Source of the DNA: an uncultured Bacteroidota bacterium
Lineage (GTDB): Bacteria > Bacteroidota > Bacteroidia > Flavobacteriales > Flavobacteriaceae
Direction: 5' to 3'
Assembly (NCBI GenBank): GCA_903861155.1
Contig: CAIOTL010000136.1
Span: 1 to 64,000 of the forward strand
DNA length: 64,000 bases
In this document: piece by piece, positions 48,466 to 58,801 of the stretch
Layout: each line of letters starts with the position of its first letter
Numbering within the stretch: position 1 is the first letter of the stretch
The notes under the pieces: model-generated
Seen by the model: the letters and a program-made list of their open reading frames with translations, nothing else
The model's database searches: none
What the model was told of the DNA's origin: nothing
Translations under genes and position numbers: made by a program

Positions 48466-49530
48466 ATGAAACATAAAATCCTTCTATTGATTGCTGTTGG
48501 TTTTATTGTTACTGGTAGCAAGGCGCAAAACACTAAAAATTTTCAGATAACTTCCACAGAAAAAAACAACGCAATTCCAAATACACTTTTGGACGTTGTC
48601 GATTACTCTTCCGTCAAAAACTGGGCCGTTTTACCGGAAAATTATCCTGCAAGTTTGAAAGATTATCCCGTGAAAAACCCGCAAGATTCGATTGATGTGT
48701 TCTATGTTTACCCTACATTAATAGTTTCGGACAAAGACGCGAGATGGAATGTTTCGATAGAGGACAGCATTCAAAGAGCAAAAGTTCTCAATACCGCCGT
48801 ACATTTTCAGGCTTCGGCTTGGGCAAGTTCGGGCAGTTTATACGTTCCCTTTTATAGGCAAGCGCATCTTCGCTCCTATTCTAATCTTGAAAACGGCGGC
48901 AAAACTGCGTTGCTCCTCGCCTATTCGGACGTGAAAGCGGCTTTCGAATATTATTTAAAACATTATAATCAAGGTCGTGGCATCATTCTGGCTGGACACA
49001 GCCAGGGAAGCACGCATATTGCGGCATTATTACACGATTTTTTTGATGGTAAACCTTTGCAAAATCAATTGGTATCAGCATATATTCCGGGAATAGGTTT
49101 CGACAAAAATCAATTTGGCACAGTTCTGTTTATGGATCATCCCAGTCAAATCGGAGGATTTGTGACTTGGAACACCTTCAAACACAAGTATGACAAAAAA
49201 AATTACCAATGGTACAAAGGGAAAGTCGTGATAAATCCCGTGACTTGGGACACCACAACAATTGCACCAAGGAAACTCCATAAAGGTTTTTTGTATTCTA
49301 ATGGCAAAATGTATAAAAATAGTTTTGTAACGCATATTGGCAATGGCGTAATTTGGATATCGACACCGCATTTTCAGTATAGATATTTAACTTTTTTGAT
49401 GCGAAATTACCACACTGGCGATGTGAATTTGTTTTGGGAAGATATAAAAGAAAATTCCCTTTTGAGAGTCCAAAACTATAAAGCAAAGAAGAAAAACATA
49501 TATTTTGCGAAAGCGGGAAATACAAACTAG
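48466..49530 (+). CDS. DUF3089 (alpha/beta hydrolase-like) exported protein
   Basis: IDVFYVYPTLIVS, GRGIILAGHSQGSTHIAALL nucleophile elbow; N-terminal signal peptide. Confidence 0.85.
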   Translation: MKHKILLLIAVGFIVTGSKAQNTKNFQITSTEKNNAIPNTLLDVVDYSSVKNWAVLPENYPASLKDYPVKNPQDSIDVFYVYPTLIVSDKDARWNVSIEDSIQRAKVLNTAVHFQASAWASSGSLYVPFYRQAHLRSYSNLENGGKTALLLAYSDVKAAFEYYLKHYNQGRGIILAGHSQGSTHIAALLHDFFDGKPLQNQLVSAYIPGIGFDKNQFGTVLFMDHPSQIGGFVTWNTFKHKYDKKNYQWYKGKVVINPVTWDTTTIAPRKLHKGFLYSNGKMYKNSFVTHIGNGVIWISTPHFQYRYLTFLMRNYHTGDVNLFWEDIKENSLLRVQNYKAKKKNIYFAKAGNTN

Positions 49531-49619
49531 AATAATTTAGAATTTCTTTAACTCATTCTTTTTAAATTGCCAATGTAAATTACCTATTTTAGCCTCTTTA
49601 AATTTAAAAGCAAATTACT

Positions 49620-50318
49620 ATGAAAATTCGCCATCTATACTTCCTTTTCATATCTTTTACAATATTATCCTGCAATGGTCAACCCTCGAAAAGTATACAA
49701 ACTATAACTCCTGAGGCTTTCGCCAAAAAAATAAATGAAAGTCCAAAAGTCCAAATTTTGGACGTGAGAACTCCAGAAGAATTCGCATCGGAGCATATCG
49801 ACAATGCCGAAAACGTCAATTGGCTTGGAAATAATTTCGCAGCAAGCGTCAAAAAATACGACAAATCAAAACCTGTTTTTGTCTATTGCAAAAGTGGCGG
49901 AAGAAGTGCGAAAGCCGCGGCAAAATTAGCCGAACTGGGATTCAAAACTATCTATGAACTTGAAGGTGGCATGATGAAATGGAATGTTGCAGGTTTGTCT
50001 ATACCTAGCGATAAAATCATCGGAATGTGCAGCCAGGAATATGCCGAATTGTTAAATACCGACAAAAAAGTACTGATAGATTTTAATGCCAAATGGTGTG
50101 CTCCTTGCAAAAAAATGGCTCCTTATCTTGATAAAATGCAAAAAGAGATGGCTGACAAAGTGGTTATCGTTCGATTAGATGCCGACGAAAACAAAACCTT
50201 GATTAGTGAAATGAAAATCGACGAACTTCCAACTCTTATAGTATACCAGAACAAAGAAATAAAATGGAAACATTCCGGTTATATAAGTGAAGAAGATTTG
50301 AAAAAACAACTGCAATAA
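49620..50318 (+). CDS. Rhodanese-thioredoxin fusion lipoprotein
   Basis: Lipobox TILSC; rhodanese VQILDVRTPEEFASEHIDNAENVN...VYCKSGGRS; thioredoxin DFNAKWCAPCKKMAP. Confidence 0.92.
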   Translation: MKIRHLYFLFISFTILSCNGQPSKSIQTITPEAFAKKINESPKVQILDVRTPEEFASEHIDNAENVNWLGNNFAASVKKYDKSKPVFVYCKSGGRSAKAAAKLAELGFKTIYELEGGMMKWNVAGLSIPSDKIIGMCSQEYAELLNTDKKVLIDFNAKWCAPCKKMAPYLDKMQKEMADKVVIVRLDADENKTLISEMKIDELPTLIVYQNKEIKWKHSGYISEEDLKKQLQ

Positions 50319-50327
50319 TCAAAAAAT

Positions 50328-51002
50328 ATGCTTTCAAAAGACAGTTTGCAATTTCTCGAAGATTTAAAAGCCAACAACAATCGGGATTGGTTTTTGGACA
50401 ACAAAAAACGCTACGAAATTTTCAAAAAAGACTACCATCAATTAGTTGCTGATTTTCTTGACGCGATGAAACCGCTAGATCCTTTGCTGGAAATGCTTGA
50501 AATTAAAAACTGCACGTTCAGAATCAACCGTGACATCCGATTTTCAAAAGACAAATCGCCATATAAAGATCACATTGGCGTTTGGCTATCAAGCGGTGCC
50601 AAAGGAATGAATCGTTCCGGATATTATGTACACATTGCAAAATCCGGTAGTTTTATTGCCGGCGGACTCTATTGTCCGGAAGCAGATGATTTGAAAAAAG
50701 TACGAAAAGAAATAGCCTATTTTCACGAAGATTTGGAAGATATTCTCAACAATAAAAACTTCAAGAAAGAATTTGGTGATTTTGACCGAAATGAAACAAA
50801 CTTATTAAAAAACCCACCAAGAGGTTACGAAAAAGATCATCCCGCCATTGAACTTTTAAAATTAAAAAGCTTTGAAACTTCCCATAAATTCAATGTAGAT
50901 GAAGTAACCAAAGAAGATTTTGTTGCAAAAATGAGCAAAAAACTAATCCTATTGAAACCCTTGAACGACTTTATCAATCGTGCCTTAACTTTAGAAGAAT
51001 AA
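50328..51002 (+). CDS. DUF2461 family protein
   Basis: LQFLEDLKANNNRDWFLDNKKRYE, RINRDIRFSKDKSPYKDHIGVWLSSG. Confidence 0.92.
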   Translation: MLSKDSLQFLEDLKANNNRDWFLDNKKRYEIFKKDYHQLVADFLDAMKPLDPLLEMLEIKNCTFRINRDIRFSKDKSPYKDHIGVWLSSGAKGMNRSGYYVHIAKSGSFIAGGLYCPEADDLKKVRKEIAYFHEDLEDILNNKNFKKEFGDFDRNETNLLKNPPRGYEKDHPAIELLKLKSFETSHKFNVDEVTKEDFVAKMSKKLILLKPLNDFINRALTLEE

Positions 51003-51009
51003 TTCAAAA

Positions 51010-52077
51010 ATGTCAAAAAGGAAAATACTTTTTCTGGGAGAAACCTATCGAGCTGACGCCATCACTTGGATGAATGGGTTAAAAGAATTTGGTGACTTTG
51101 AATTTATCACTTGGGAATTAAAAACTACCAACGCTAACTCTTTTAAACGTGTCCTTCGAATTTTCGAATATAGCATCGCCCTTTTCCAAGTTAGAAAACT
51201 CATCAAATTGCATCAACCCGATATGGTGATTGCCGAAAGAACCACGAGTTATGGTTTTCTGGCCGCATTATCTGGCGTAAAACCGGTAGCAATCGCACAA
51301 CAAGGCAGAACCGATTTATGGCCCGAAAAATCCATTTTATTACCTCTCAAAAAAATCATCCAAGATTATGCTTTTAAAAAAGCCGACTTGATTCACGCTT
51401 GGGGTCCGGTAATGACAATTTCAATGAAAGCCGCTAATGTCGATATGAATAAAGTTTTGGTCTTACCAAAAGGAATCGATTTGGTGAAATTTGGAAATAA
51501 AAAAATTGTGGATTCTTCAAAAATTCATGCCATTGTCACCCGTTCGTTAATGCCGGAATACCGACACGAGGTTATCTTGAAAGCCTTTTCAATTATAAAC
51601 CAAGAAGGAATAGATTTCGAACTCACTATCGTGGGCGATGGAAAACTACTGGCAAAATTAAAAGAACTGGCAACAAGAATGAAAATTGAAAAGAACGTCA
51701 ATTTCACTGGAAGAATTCCAAATTCAAAATTGCCGGAACTTTTGCAAAAATCCAATTTCTACATCAGCATGCCAATAACCGAAGGCGTTTCAGCCTCATT
51801 ATTTGAAGCAATGGCTTCGAATTGCTACCCAATTGTGTCCGAAATTCCGGGAAACCAGAGCTGGATTAAACACCGCGAAAACGGACAATTAATCGCCATT
51901 GACGATTCTAGAATGCTTGCCAAAGAATTGCTTTGGGCATTCGAAAATAGCAAATATCGAAACGCCGCCATTATAAAAAACAGAAGATTTGTGGAAGAAA
52001 ATGCAGATTACAATACCAATATGAAAATCATTTCCGATAAATATCAAGAGTTAATTAACATATCTAAAACCTACTAG
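51010..52077 (+). CDS. Glycosyltransferase (GT4-like)
   Basis: VLPKGIDLVKF, LTIVGDGKLLAKLKELATRMKIEKNVNFTGRIPNSKLPELL, MPITEGVSASLFEAMASNCYPIVSEIPGNQ. Confidence 0.92.
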   Translation: MSKRKILFLGETYRADAITWMNGLKEFGDFEFITWELKTTNANSFKRVLRIFEYSIALFQVRKLIKLHQPDMVIAERTTSYGFLAALSGVKPVAIAQQGRTDLWPEKSILLPLKKIIQDYAFKKADLIHAWGPVMTISMKAANVDMNKVLVLPKGIDLVKFGNKKIVDSSKIHAIVTRSLMPEYRHEVILKAFSIINQEGIDFELTIVGDGKLLAKLKELATRMKIEKNVNFTGRIPNSKLPELLQKSNFYISMPITEGVSASLFEAMASNCYPIVSEIPGNQSWIKHRENGQLIAIDDSRMLAKELLWAFENSKYRNAAIIKNRRFVEENADYNTNMKIISDKYQELINISKTY

Positions 52078-52078
52078 C

Positions 52079-53926
52079 ATGTGTGGAATTAATGGAATTT
52101 TGCATCTGCAATCACAAAAAAAAGTGGACGAACGCACTTTAACAAAGATGCGCGATTCGCTGGAACATCGCGGTCCTGACGACAAAGGCTTGTTTATCGA
52201 AAATAATGTTGGTTTGGGTCATCGCCGACTTTCCATTTTGGATGTTTCCACAGCCGGACACCAACCGTTTCTTTCGGATGACGGTCGTTATATATTGGTT
52301 TATAATGGAGAAATATACAATTTCAAAGATTTTTATTCCGAATTAAAAAGTAATGGATTCGACATAAAAACGAGTACCGACACCGAAGTTTTGATGAAAT
52401 TATTCGAATTGTACGGTTTGAAAATGCTCTGTCGACTCAATGGAATGTTTGCTTTTGTCATTTGGGACAAAAAAGAACGAAAACTGACGGCCGTTCGCGA
52501 CAGAATGGGCGTTAAACCTTTATACTATTCGTTTTACAACGAAACTTTCTACTTTGCTTCCGAACAAAAAGCCCTTTTTACGGCTGGAGTTCCGATGAAA
52601 ATGGCCAAAGATGGTCTGGAAGAATATATTTTCAACCGCTTTGTTGCAGGTGAAAATACCTTGTACGAAAACATAAAAAAAGTTTTGCCGGGACACATTA
52701 TGACGATTCACGAAAGTGGAAAAACAACCACCGAAAAATGGTGGGACTTGAAAGTCGAAATTCAAAACCAGCCAAAAATTGAAAATCCGGTCGAATGGTT
52801 TCGGGAAACTTTTGACGATTCCGTCAAATTGAGAATGGTCAGCGACGTTCCAGTTGGTGTTTTATTAAGTGGCGGACTCGATTCTTCGTCGATCTTAGCT
52901 TCGCTAAATCATCAGAATTACAAAGACATTCAAACTTTTAATATTGGTTTCAAGGAAAAAGAACACAACGAATCGCATTTAGCCAAGATGATGACCGAGA
53001 AATTCGATTACGGTTTTCATACGATGCAACTGGAAGATAATGCACTTTTTGACAAGTTGGTAAGTTCGACTTATTTTCAGGATGAACCCATTATGCATTT
53101 GAGCGAACCGCATATTTTGGCACTTTCACAATTGGCAAAACCATCGGTAAAAGTGTTACTTTCCGGAGAAGGTGCCGATGAATTGATGGGAGGTTACGTG
53201 AGATACAAAGCTTTGAAATACCCGAGTTTATTAACTTCGATTGCGACAATTGGTCACATGGATTATTTTACGAAAAAACCACGATTCGAAAAATTAGCCC
53301 GTTATTCTCAAATAAAAAATCCTGACGATTTAGTAATGTATAATGGGTCCAATATTTACCCAAAGGACATTGCCAAGATATTTGGAATAAACACTCCGCC
53401 AAAAAATGAATACAGAAAGCAAATTATAGAGGAGGCAAAATCCTTATATCCCAATAATTTAAGACGACAGGCTCTTTATTTTGACCAACATACATATTTG
53501 TGTTCGCTGCTCGACAGAAATGACCGCAACACGATGGGCGCTTCCATAGAATGTAGAGAACCTTTCTTGGATAAAAGACTCGTTGCCGGATTGGGATCTT
53601 TGGAAGACAAATGGCTATTCTCTGGTAAAAAATGGAAATTCATCCTGAACTCGGCAATGAAGGAACGCTTGCCCGAAGAAATTTTAAATTTCAAAAAAGT
53701 GGGACTAAGCGTTCCTTGGGGCGATTACTTGACAAAAAGCCCCGAATTCATTGCCGAATTAGAATCATTTTCGAAAAGCGATTTATTCAAGATGCATTAT
53801 TTCGAACACATCAATGCCCAAAAACTCGTAGAAAATTTGCGAAAAGGCGATACCAAAATGATTCCCTACATAATGCCCCTGTTCATGATGTACATTTGGA
53901 TGAAAACCTATGCAAATAAATTTTAA
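52079..53926 (+). CDS. asnB: Asparagine synthase (glutamine-hydrolysing)
   Basis: MCGINGILHLQ with Cys2 nucleophile, LEHRGPDDKGLF, PVGVLLSGGLDSSSILA, LSGEGADELMGGYVRY. Confidence 0.93.
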   Translation: MCGINGILHLQSQKKVDERTLTKMRDSLEHRGPDDKGLFIENNVGLGHRRLSILDVSTAGHQPFLSDDGRYILVYNGEIYNFKDFYSELKSNGFDIKTSTDTEVLMKLFELYGLKMLCRLNGMFAFVIWDKKERKLTAVRDRMGVKPLYYSFYNETFYFASEQKALFTAGVPMKMAKDGLEEYIFNRFVAGENTLYENIKKVLPGHIMTIHESGKTTTEKWWDLKVEIQNQPKIENPVEWFRETFDDSVKLRMVSDVPVGVLLSGGLDSSSILASLNHQNYKDIQTFNIGFKEKEHNESHLAKMMTEKFDYGFHTMQLEDNALFDKLVSSTYFQDEPIMHLSEPHILALSQLAKPSVKVLLSGEGADELMGGYVRYKALKYPSLLTSIATIGHMDYFTKKPRFEKLARYSQIKNPDDLVMYNGSNIYPKDIAKIFGINTPPKNEYRKQIIEEAKSLYPNNLRRQALYFDQHTYLCSLLDRNDRNTMGASIECREPFLDKRLVAGLGSLEDKWLFSGKKWKFILNSAMKERLPEEILNFKKVGLSVPWGDYLTKSPEFIAELESFSKSDLFKMHYFEHINAQKLVENLRKGDTKMIPYIMPLFMMYIWMKTYANKF

Positions 53927-53967
53927 TATTTACTTTTGGATTTAAGTTTTAAAACGCACTACCATTT

Positions 53968-54981
53968 ATGGAAATCATCAATAATTTTTCTCTAAAAAAC
54001 CACAATACTTTTGGCATAGAAGCCAGAGCAAAACAATTTGTAGCTGTTCATTCAGTCCCCGAATTGAAAAGCGTTTTGAAAAAAAATATATCCGAAAAAA
54101 AGTTTATTCTTGGAGGAGGAAGCAATATGCTTTTGACAAAAGACATAGACGCATTGGTCATTCACGTCGACTTGAAAGGTAAAAAAATCATCAAGGAAAC
54201 CGAAGATTTTGTCTGGGTCGAAAGTCAGGCAGGCGAAAACTGGCACGAATTTGTACTTTGGACCATTGATCAAAACTTTGGCGGACTGGAAAATATGTCG
54301 CTGATTCCGGGGAATGTGGGAACGACTCCGGTGCAAAATATTGGAGCTTATGGAACAGAAATCAAGGACACTTTCGATTCCTGTGAAGCGATGAAAATTG
54401 AAAACCAAGAAATGAAAACATTTACCAAAGCCGAATGTCATTTTGGATACCGGGAAAGTGTTTTCAAAAACGAAGCGAAAGATCAATATATCATCACTTC
54501 GGTAGTTTTCAAATTGACGAAATGCAATCATAAAATCAACATATCTTACGGTGACATTACTTCGGAATTGGCAAAAAAAAACATCGTAAATCCCACTTTG
54601 AATGATGTAAGCAATGCCGTAATTGCCATTCGACAAAGCAAATTGCCAGATCCTAAAGAATTGGGAAACAGCGGGAGCTTCTTTAAGAATCCAATCCTTT
54701 TAAAAACCGATTTCGAGAAAATCCATAGGCAATTTCCCGAAATGAAATATTATGAAGTTTCTGAAACCGAAGTCAAAGTTCCCGCAGGCTGGCTCATAGA
54801 ACAAGCAGGTTTTAAGGGAAAACGTTTTGGTGATGCTGGAATTCACAAAAATCAGGCTTTGGTTTTAGTAAATTACGGCAACGCAACAGGACAAGAAATC
54901 CTGGATGTTTCGAAGAAAATTCAAGAAACCATTTTCAAGACTTTTGGCATTCTCATTGAAGCCGAAGTAAACTTGGTTTAA
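53968..54981 (+). CDS. murB: UDP-N-acetylmuramate dehydrogenase
   Basis: NNFSLKNHNTFGIEARAKQFV, FILGGGSNMLLT, GLENMSLIPGNVGTTPVQNIGAYGTEI, GNSGSFFKNP. Confidence 0.96.
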   Translation: MEIINNFSLKNHNTFGIEARAKQFVAVHSVPELKSVLKKNISEKKFILGGGSNMLLTKDIDALVIHVDLKGKKIIKETEDFVWVESQAGENWHEFVLWTIDQNFGGLENMSLIPGNVGTTPVQNIGAYGTEIKDTFDSCEAMKIENQEMKTFTKAECHFGYRESVFKNEAKDQYIITSVVFKLTKCNHKINISYGDITSELAKKNIVNPTLNDVSNAVIAIRQSKLPDPKELGNSGSFFKNPILLKTDFEKIHRQFPEMKYYEVSETEVKVPAGWLIEQAGFKGKRFGDAGIHKNQALVLVNYGNATGQEILDVSKKIQETIFKTFGILIEAEVNLV

Positions 54982-55001
54982 AACAAAAAAGTAATTGCCG
55001 T

Positions 55002-55031
55002 TTGTCGATGGATAATTGATAATTACCTTTG
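55002..55031 (+). promoter_or_regulatory. Bacteroidota-type promoter (TTG-N19-TACCTTTG)
   Basis: TTG (55002-55004), 19-nt spacer, TACCTTTG (55024-55031), 29 nt before ATG 55061. Confidence 0.6.
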
Positions 55032-55060
55032 CGCATATTCTAAAAAGAAGACAAGCCTAT

Positions 55061-56167
55061 ATGTTATCCTTTACTTTTTACGCGTTTATTGTTATAGTTG
55101 TGATTCAACTTTCGTATTATCTATTTGTTTTTGGAAAATTCGCTTTCGCCAAAGCGCAAAAAATAACTCCAAAAAAAATCCCGATTTCCGTTATTGTTTG
55201 TGCCAAAAATGAGGCTAAAAATGTGATTCGGTTCATTCCTATACTTGCCGAACAAGATTATCCAGATTATGAAATCATCTTGATTGACGATGCTTCAAGC
55301 GACGATACCTTGGAAATTTTCGAAGAATTCGAAAAACAATATTCCAATATCAGATTAGTCAAAGTGGAAAACAACGAAGCATTTTGGGGAAACAAAAAAT
55401 ACGCTTTGACGCTTGGAATAAAGGCTTCCCAAAAAGACTATTTATTATTCACCGATGCCGATTGTTATCCTGTTTCAAAAGATTGGATTTCGGTAATGAG
55501 TTCTCAATTTACGATGCACAAAACCGTTGTTTTGGGTTATGGTGCGTATGAAAAAGTGGCAAATTCTTTCTTGAATAAAATCATCCGTTTTGAAACTTTG
55601 CTTACAGCAGTTCAATATTTTTCCTGGGCCAAAATTGGTCATCCTTATATGGGAATCGGGAGAAATTTAGCCTACAAAAAAGAAGAATTTTATAATGTAA
55701 AAGGATTTATCGACCACATGAAAATTCGCTCCGGCGATGATGATTTATTCATTAATCAAGTAGCAACAATCAAGAACACAGCGATTTGTTACGTACCTGA
55801 AAGTTTCACTTATTCGCAACCAAAAACTACTTTCAAAGCTTGGTTTACACAAAAACGCAGACATGTTTCTACAGCAAATTTTTACAAATCATTTGACAAA
55901 ATTCAATTGACACTTTTCTATATTTCCCAATTGCTATTCTTCATTTCGGCCGCTGTTTTGTTAGCATTCGAGTACCGATGGATCATCGTTTTAAGCTTAA
56001 TTGGATTCCGATATTTGTTCTCCTGGACAAGCCTTGGTTTCTCGGCAGGAAAGCTAAAAGAAAAAGATGTGATGTATTGGTTTCCAATTATTGAAATTGT
56101 GCTTATCTTCACACAATTGAATGTCTTTATCACGAATATTTTTTCAAAACCAGTCTATTGGAAATAA
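55061..56167 (+). CDS. Glycosyltransferase family 2 membrane protein
   Basis: ISVIVCAKNEAKNVIRFIPILAEQDYPDYEIILIDDASSDDT, FTDADCYP, QKRRHVST; C-terminal TM helices. Start taken at Met 55061. Confidence 0.9.
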   Translation: MLSFTFYAFIVIVVIQLSYYLFVFGKFAFAKAQKITPKKIPISVIVCAKNEAKNVIRFIPILAEQDYPDYEIILIDDASSDDTLEIFEEFEKQYSNIRLVKVENNEAFWGNKKYALTLGIKASQKDYLLFTDADCYPVSKDWISVMSSQFTMHKTVVLGYGAYEKVANSFLNKIIRFETLLTAVQYFSWAKIGHPYMGIGRNLAYKKEEFYNVKGFIDHMKIRSGDDDLFINQVATIKNTAICYVPESFTYSQPKTTFKAWFTQKRRHVSTANFYKSFDKIQLTLFYISQLLFFISAAVLLAFEYRWIIVLSLIGFRYLFSWTSLGFSAGKLKEKDVMYWFPIIEIVLIFTQLNVFITNIFSKPVYWK

Positions 56168-56715
56168 ATCAACAAATAGAAAATGCTAAAAAAGGGAATC
56201 AAGCAGCCTTCACTTTTCTGTTGAATTTTTATTGGAATGAAGTATACGGTTTTATGCTGAAACGCACCGAAAACGAGACCAATGCCGAAGACATCACCAT
56301 CGAAACTTTTTCAAAAGCCTTTGACAAAATAGCCAGTTACAATCCCGAATTCCAGTTCAATACCTGGCTGATTGCCATTGCAAAAAACGTTCATATTGAT
56401 TTGTTGCGAAAAAAGAAATCGAATCTTTTCATTGAAATTACTGATGACGAAGACCAGCAAGCCTACAATATTGCCGACACGACCCCATCAGCAGAAGACG
56501 AATTAATCACCGAACAAAACCTTTCGCAGTTGTTGCAATTCATCAAACAACTCAAACCGCATTATCAGGAAGTAATCCAGCTGCGTTATTTCCAAGAAAT
56601 GACGTATCAGGAAATTGCCAGCAAAATTGACGAACCATTGAGCAACGTCAAAATTAAACTACTTCGAGCCAAGAAATTATTGGCCGAAATCATTCAAGAT
56701 AATCGAATGATTTAA
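56158..56715 (+). CDS. ECF-type RNA polymerase sigma factor (apparent TTG start)
   Basis: NAEDITIETFSKAFDKIASYNPEFQFNTWLIAIAKNVHIDLLRKKK; sigma4 YQEVIQLRYFQEMTYQEIASKIDEPLSNVKIKLLRAKKLL. Confidence 0.92.
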   Translation: MEINQQIENAKKGNQAAFTFLLNFYWNEVYGFMLKRTENETNAEDITIETFSKAFDKIASYNPEFQFNTWLIAIAKNVHIDLLRKKKSNLFIEITDDEDQQAYNIADTTPSAEDELITEQNLSQLLQFIKQLKPHYQEVIQLRYFQEMTYQEIASKIDEPLSNVKIKLLRAKKLLAEIIQDNRMI

Positions 56716-56803
56716 TTATTCGGTAAATTAGTTATTCGTTTAAATCCTAGTCGCCAAATCTTAAATCAACTTTTCCTATCTTTGTGCTTTCAAAAATTGA
56801 TTT

Positions 56804-57673
56804 ATGGAAACTGTTTTAGAGAATGCATTACCAATAGGAAAACCAAAATGGTTGAGAGTAAAACTCCCAATTGGCCAAAAATACACTGAACTTCGCGGCT
56901 TAGTCGACAAATACAGTCTGAACACTATTTGCACTTCGGGAAGTTGCCCGAATATGGGCGAATGCTGGGGCGAAGGAACGGCAACCTTTATGATTTTGGG
57001 AAATATCTGTACTCGTTCCTGTGGTTTTTGCGGCGTAAAAACCGGAAGACCAGAAACCGTGGATTGGGACGAACCCGAAAAAGTGGCGCGATCCATCAAA
57101 ATTATGAACATCAAACACGCCGTAATCACTAGCGTGGACAGAGATGATTTGAAAGATGGCGGTTCCATTATCTGGATCGAAACCGTAAAAGCAATTCGCA
57201 GAATGAACCCAAACACGACTCTCGAAACTTTGATTCCTGATTTCCAAGGCATCGAAAGAAACATCGACCGAATCGTAGAAGCCAATCCCGAAGTGGTATC
57301 TCATAACGTGGAAACCGTGCGCCGATTGACACGCGAAGTCCGTATTCAAGCAAAATACGACCGAAGTTTGGAAGTTTTGAAATACCTGAAAGCGAAAGGA
57401 ATCAACAGAACAAAATCCGGAATAATGCTAGGCCTTGGTGAAACCGAAGAAGAAGTTTTCCAGACGATGCAGGATTTATATGATGCCAATGTTGACATCG
57501 TGACCATAGGCCAATACTTGCAACCCAGCAAAAACCATTTGCCTGTCAAGGAATTCATAACGCCGGAACAATTCGCCAAATACGAAAGATTTGGATTGGA
57601 ATTAGGTTTTCGCCATGTTGAAAGTGGACCATTAGTACGTTCATCTTATAAAGCGCAAAAACATATATTATAG
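56804..57673 (+). CDS. lipA: Lipoyl synthase
   Basis: [41 protein letters not shown]; both Cys clusters present. Confidence 0.97.
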   Translation: METVLENALPIGKPKWLRVKLPIGQKYTELRGLVDKYSLNTICTSGSCPNMGECWGEGTATFMILGNICTRSCGFCGVKTGRPETVDWDEPEKVARSIKIMNIKHAVITSVDRDDLKDGGSIIWIETVKAIRRMNPNTTLETLIPDFQGIERNIDRIVEANPEVVSHNVETVRRLTREVRIQAKYDRSLEVLKYLKAKGINRTKSGIMLGLGETEEEVFQTMQDLYDANVDIVTIGQYLQPSKNHLPVKEFITPEQFAKYERFGLELGFRHVESGPLVRSSYKAQKHIL

Positions 57674-57723
57674 TCGAATGTCGTAAAGTTAGAAAGCCGA
57701 AAGACTTGAATATTTTGACTTTA

Positions 57724-57761
57724 CAACTTTAAGACTTTAAGACTTTAAGACTTTAAGACTT
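57724..57761 (+). repeat. Octamer tandem repeat (ctttaaga)n immediately upstream of gap
   Basis: aactttaagactttaagactttaagactttaagacttATG; about four 8-bp units ending at the start codon. Confidence 0.85.
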
Positions 57762-58754
57762 ATGGTAAGAATAGCCATCAATGGTTTTGGGAGAATTGGA
57801 CGAAATTTATTTCGCCTGCTTTTGAACTATCCCTCGATAGAAGTTGTCGCCATCAATGATATCGCCGACACGAAAACTATGGCGCATCTGGTAAAATACG
57901 ACAGCATTCATGGGGTTTTGCCATTTGAAGTTTCAGCTGACGACAAAGGAATTATTGTCGATGGGAAACATTTCTTGTTTTTTCACGAGAAAAACATTTC
58001 AAATCTTGATTGGAAGACCCTAAACATTGACGTTGTCGTGGAATCAACCGGGAAATACAAAACTTTCGAGGAAATCAACGCCCACATTTTAGCTGGAGCC
58101 AAAAAAGTAATACTTTCGGCGCCTTCGGAAGTGGATTCCATAAAAACAGTAGTTCTTGGCGTGAATGAAAACATTCTTGACGGAACCGAAACCATTATTT
58201 CGAATGCAAGTTGCACCACAAATAATGCGGCACCAATGATGAAAGTCATCAACGAACTTTGCGGCATCGAGCAAGCTTACATCACAACAATTCACTCCTA
58301 TACAACTGACCAAAGTTTGCACGATCAACCCCATAAAGATTTACGTCGGGCTCGTGGTGCAAGTCAATCTATCGTTCCCACAACAACAGGCGCTGCTAAA
58401 GCTTTGACGAAAATTTTTCCAGAATTTGAAGGCAAAATCGGCGGTTGCGGCATTCGAGTTCCCGTTCCTGACGGCTCATTGACCGATATTACTTTCAATG
58501 TAAAACGCGCCGTGACAATCGATGAAATAAATGCCGCGTTCAAAATCGCCTCTCAAACTAATTTGAAAGGCATCTTGGATTATACCGAAGATCCTATTGT
58601 TTCCGTTGATATTATTGGCAACAGAAACTCCTGTCTTTTTGACGCGCAACTTACTTCGGTAATTGATAAAATGGTAAAAGTTGTCGGTTGGTATGACAAT
58701 GAAACAGGCTATTCCTCCCGAATTATTGACTTAATTATTTTAACAAATATTTAA
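57762..58754 (+). CDS. gap: Type I glyceraldehyde-3-phosphate dehydrogenase
   Basis: VRIAINGFGRIGRNLFRLLL, SNASCTTNNAAPMMKVINE, TTIHSYTTDQSLHDQPHKDLRRARGASQSIVPTTTGAAKAL. Confidence 0.95.
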   Translation: MVRIAINGFGRIGRNLFRLLLNYPSIEVVAINDIADTKTMAHLVKYDSIHGVLPFEVSADDKGIIVDGKHFLFFHEKNISNLDWKTLNIDVVVESTGKYKTFEEINAHILAGAKKVILSAPSEVDSIKTVVLGVNENILDGTETIISNASCTTNNAAPMMKVINELCGIEQAYITTIHSYTTDQSLHDQPHKDLRRARGASQSIVPTTTGAAKALTKIFPEFEGKIGGCGIRVPVPDGSLTDITFNVKRAVTIDEINAAFKIASQTNLKGILDYTEDPIVSVDIIGNRNSCLFDAQLTSVIDKMVKVVGWYDNETGYSSRIIDLIILTNI

Positions 58755-58801
58755 ATATTTTATTATCTTTATGGCTCTCATATGAAAAATCGAAATATTT
58801 A

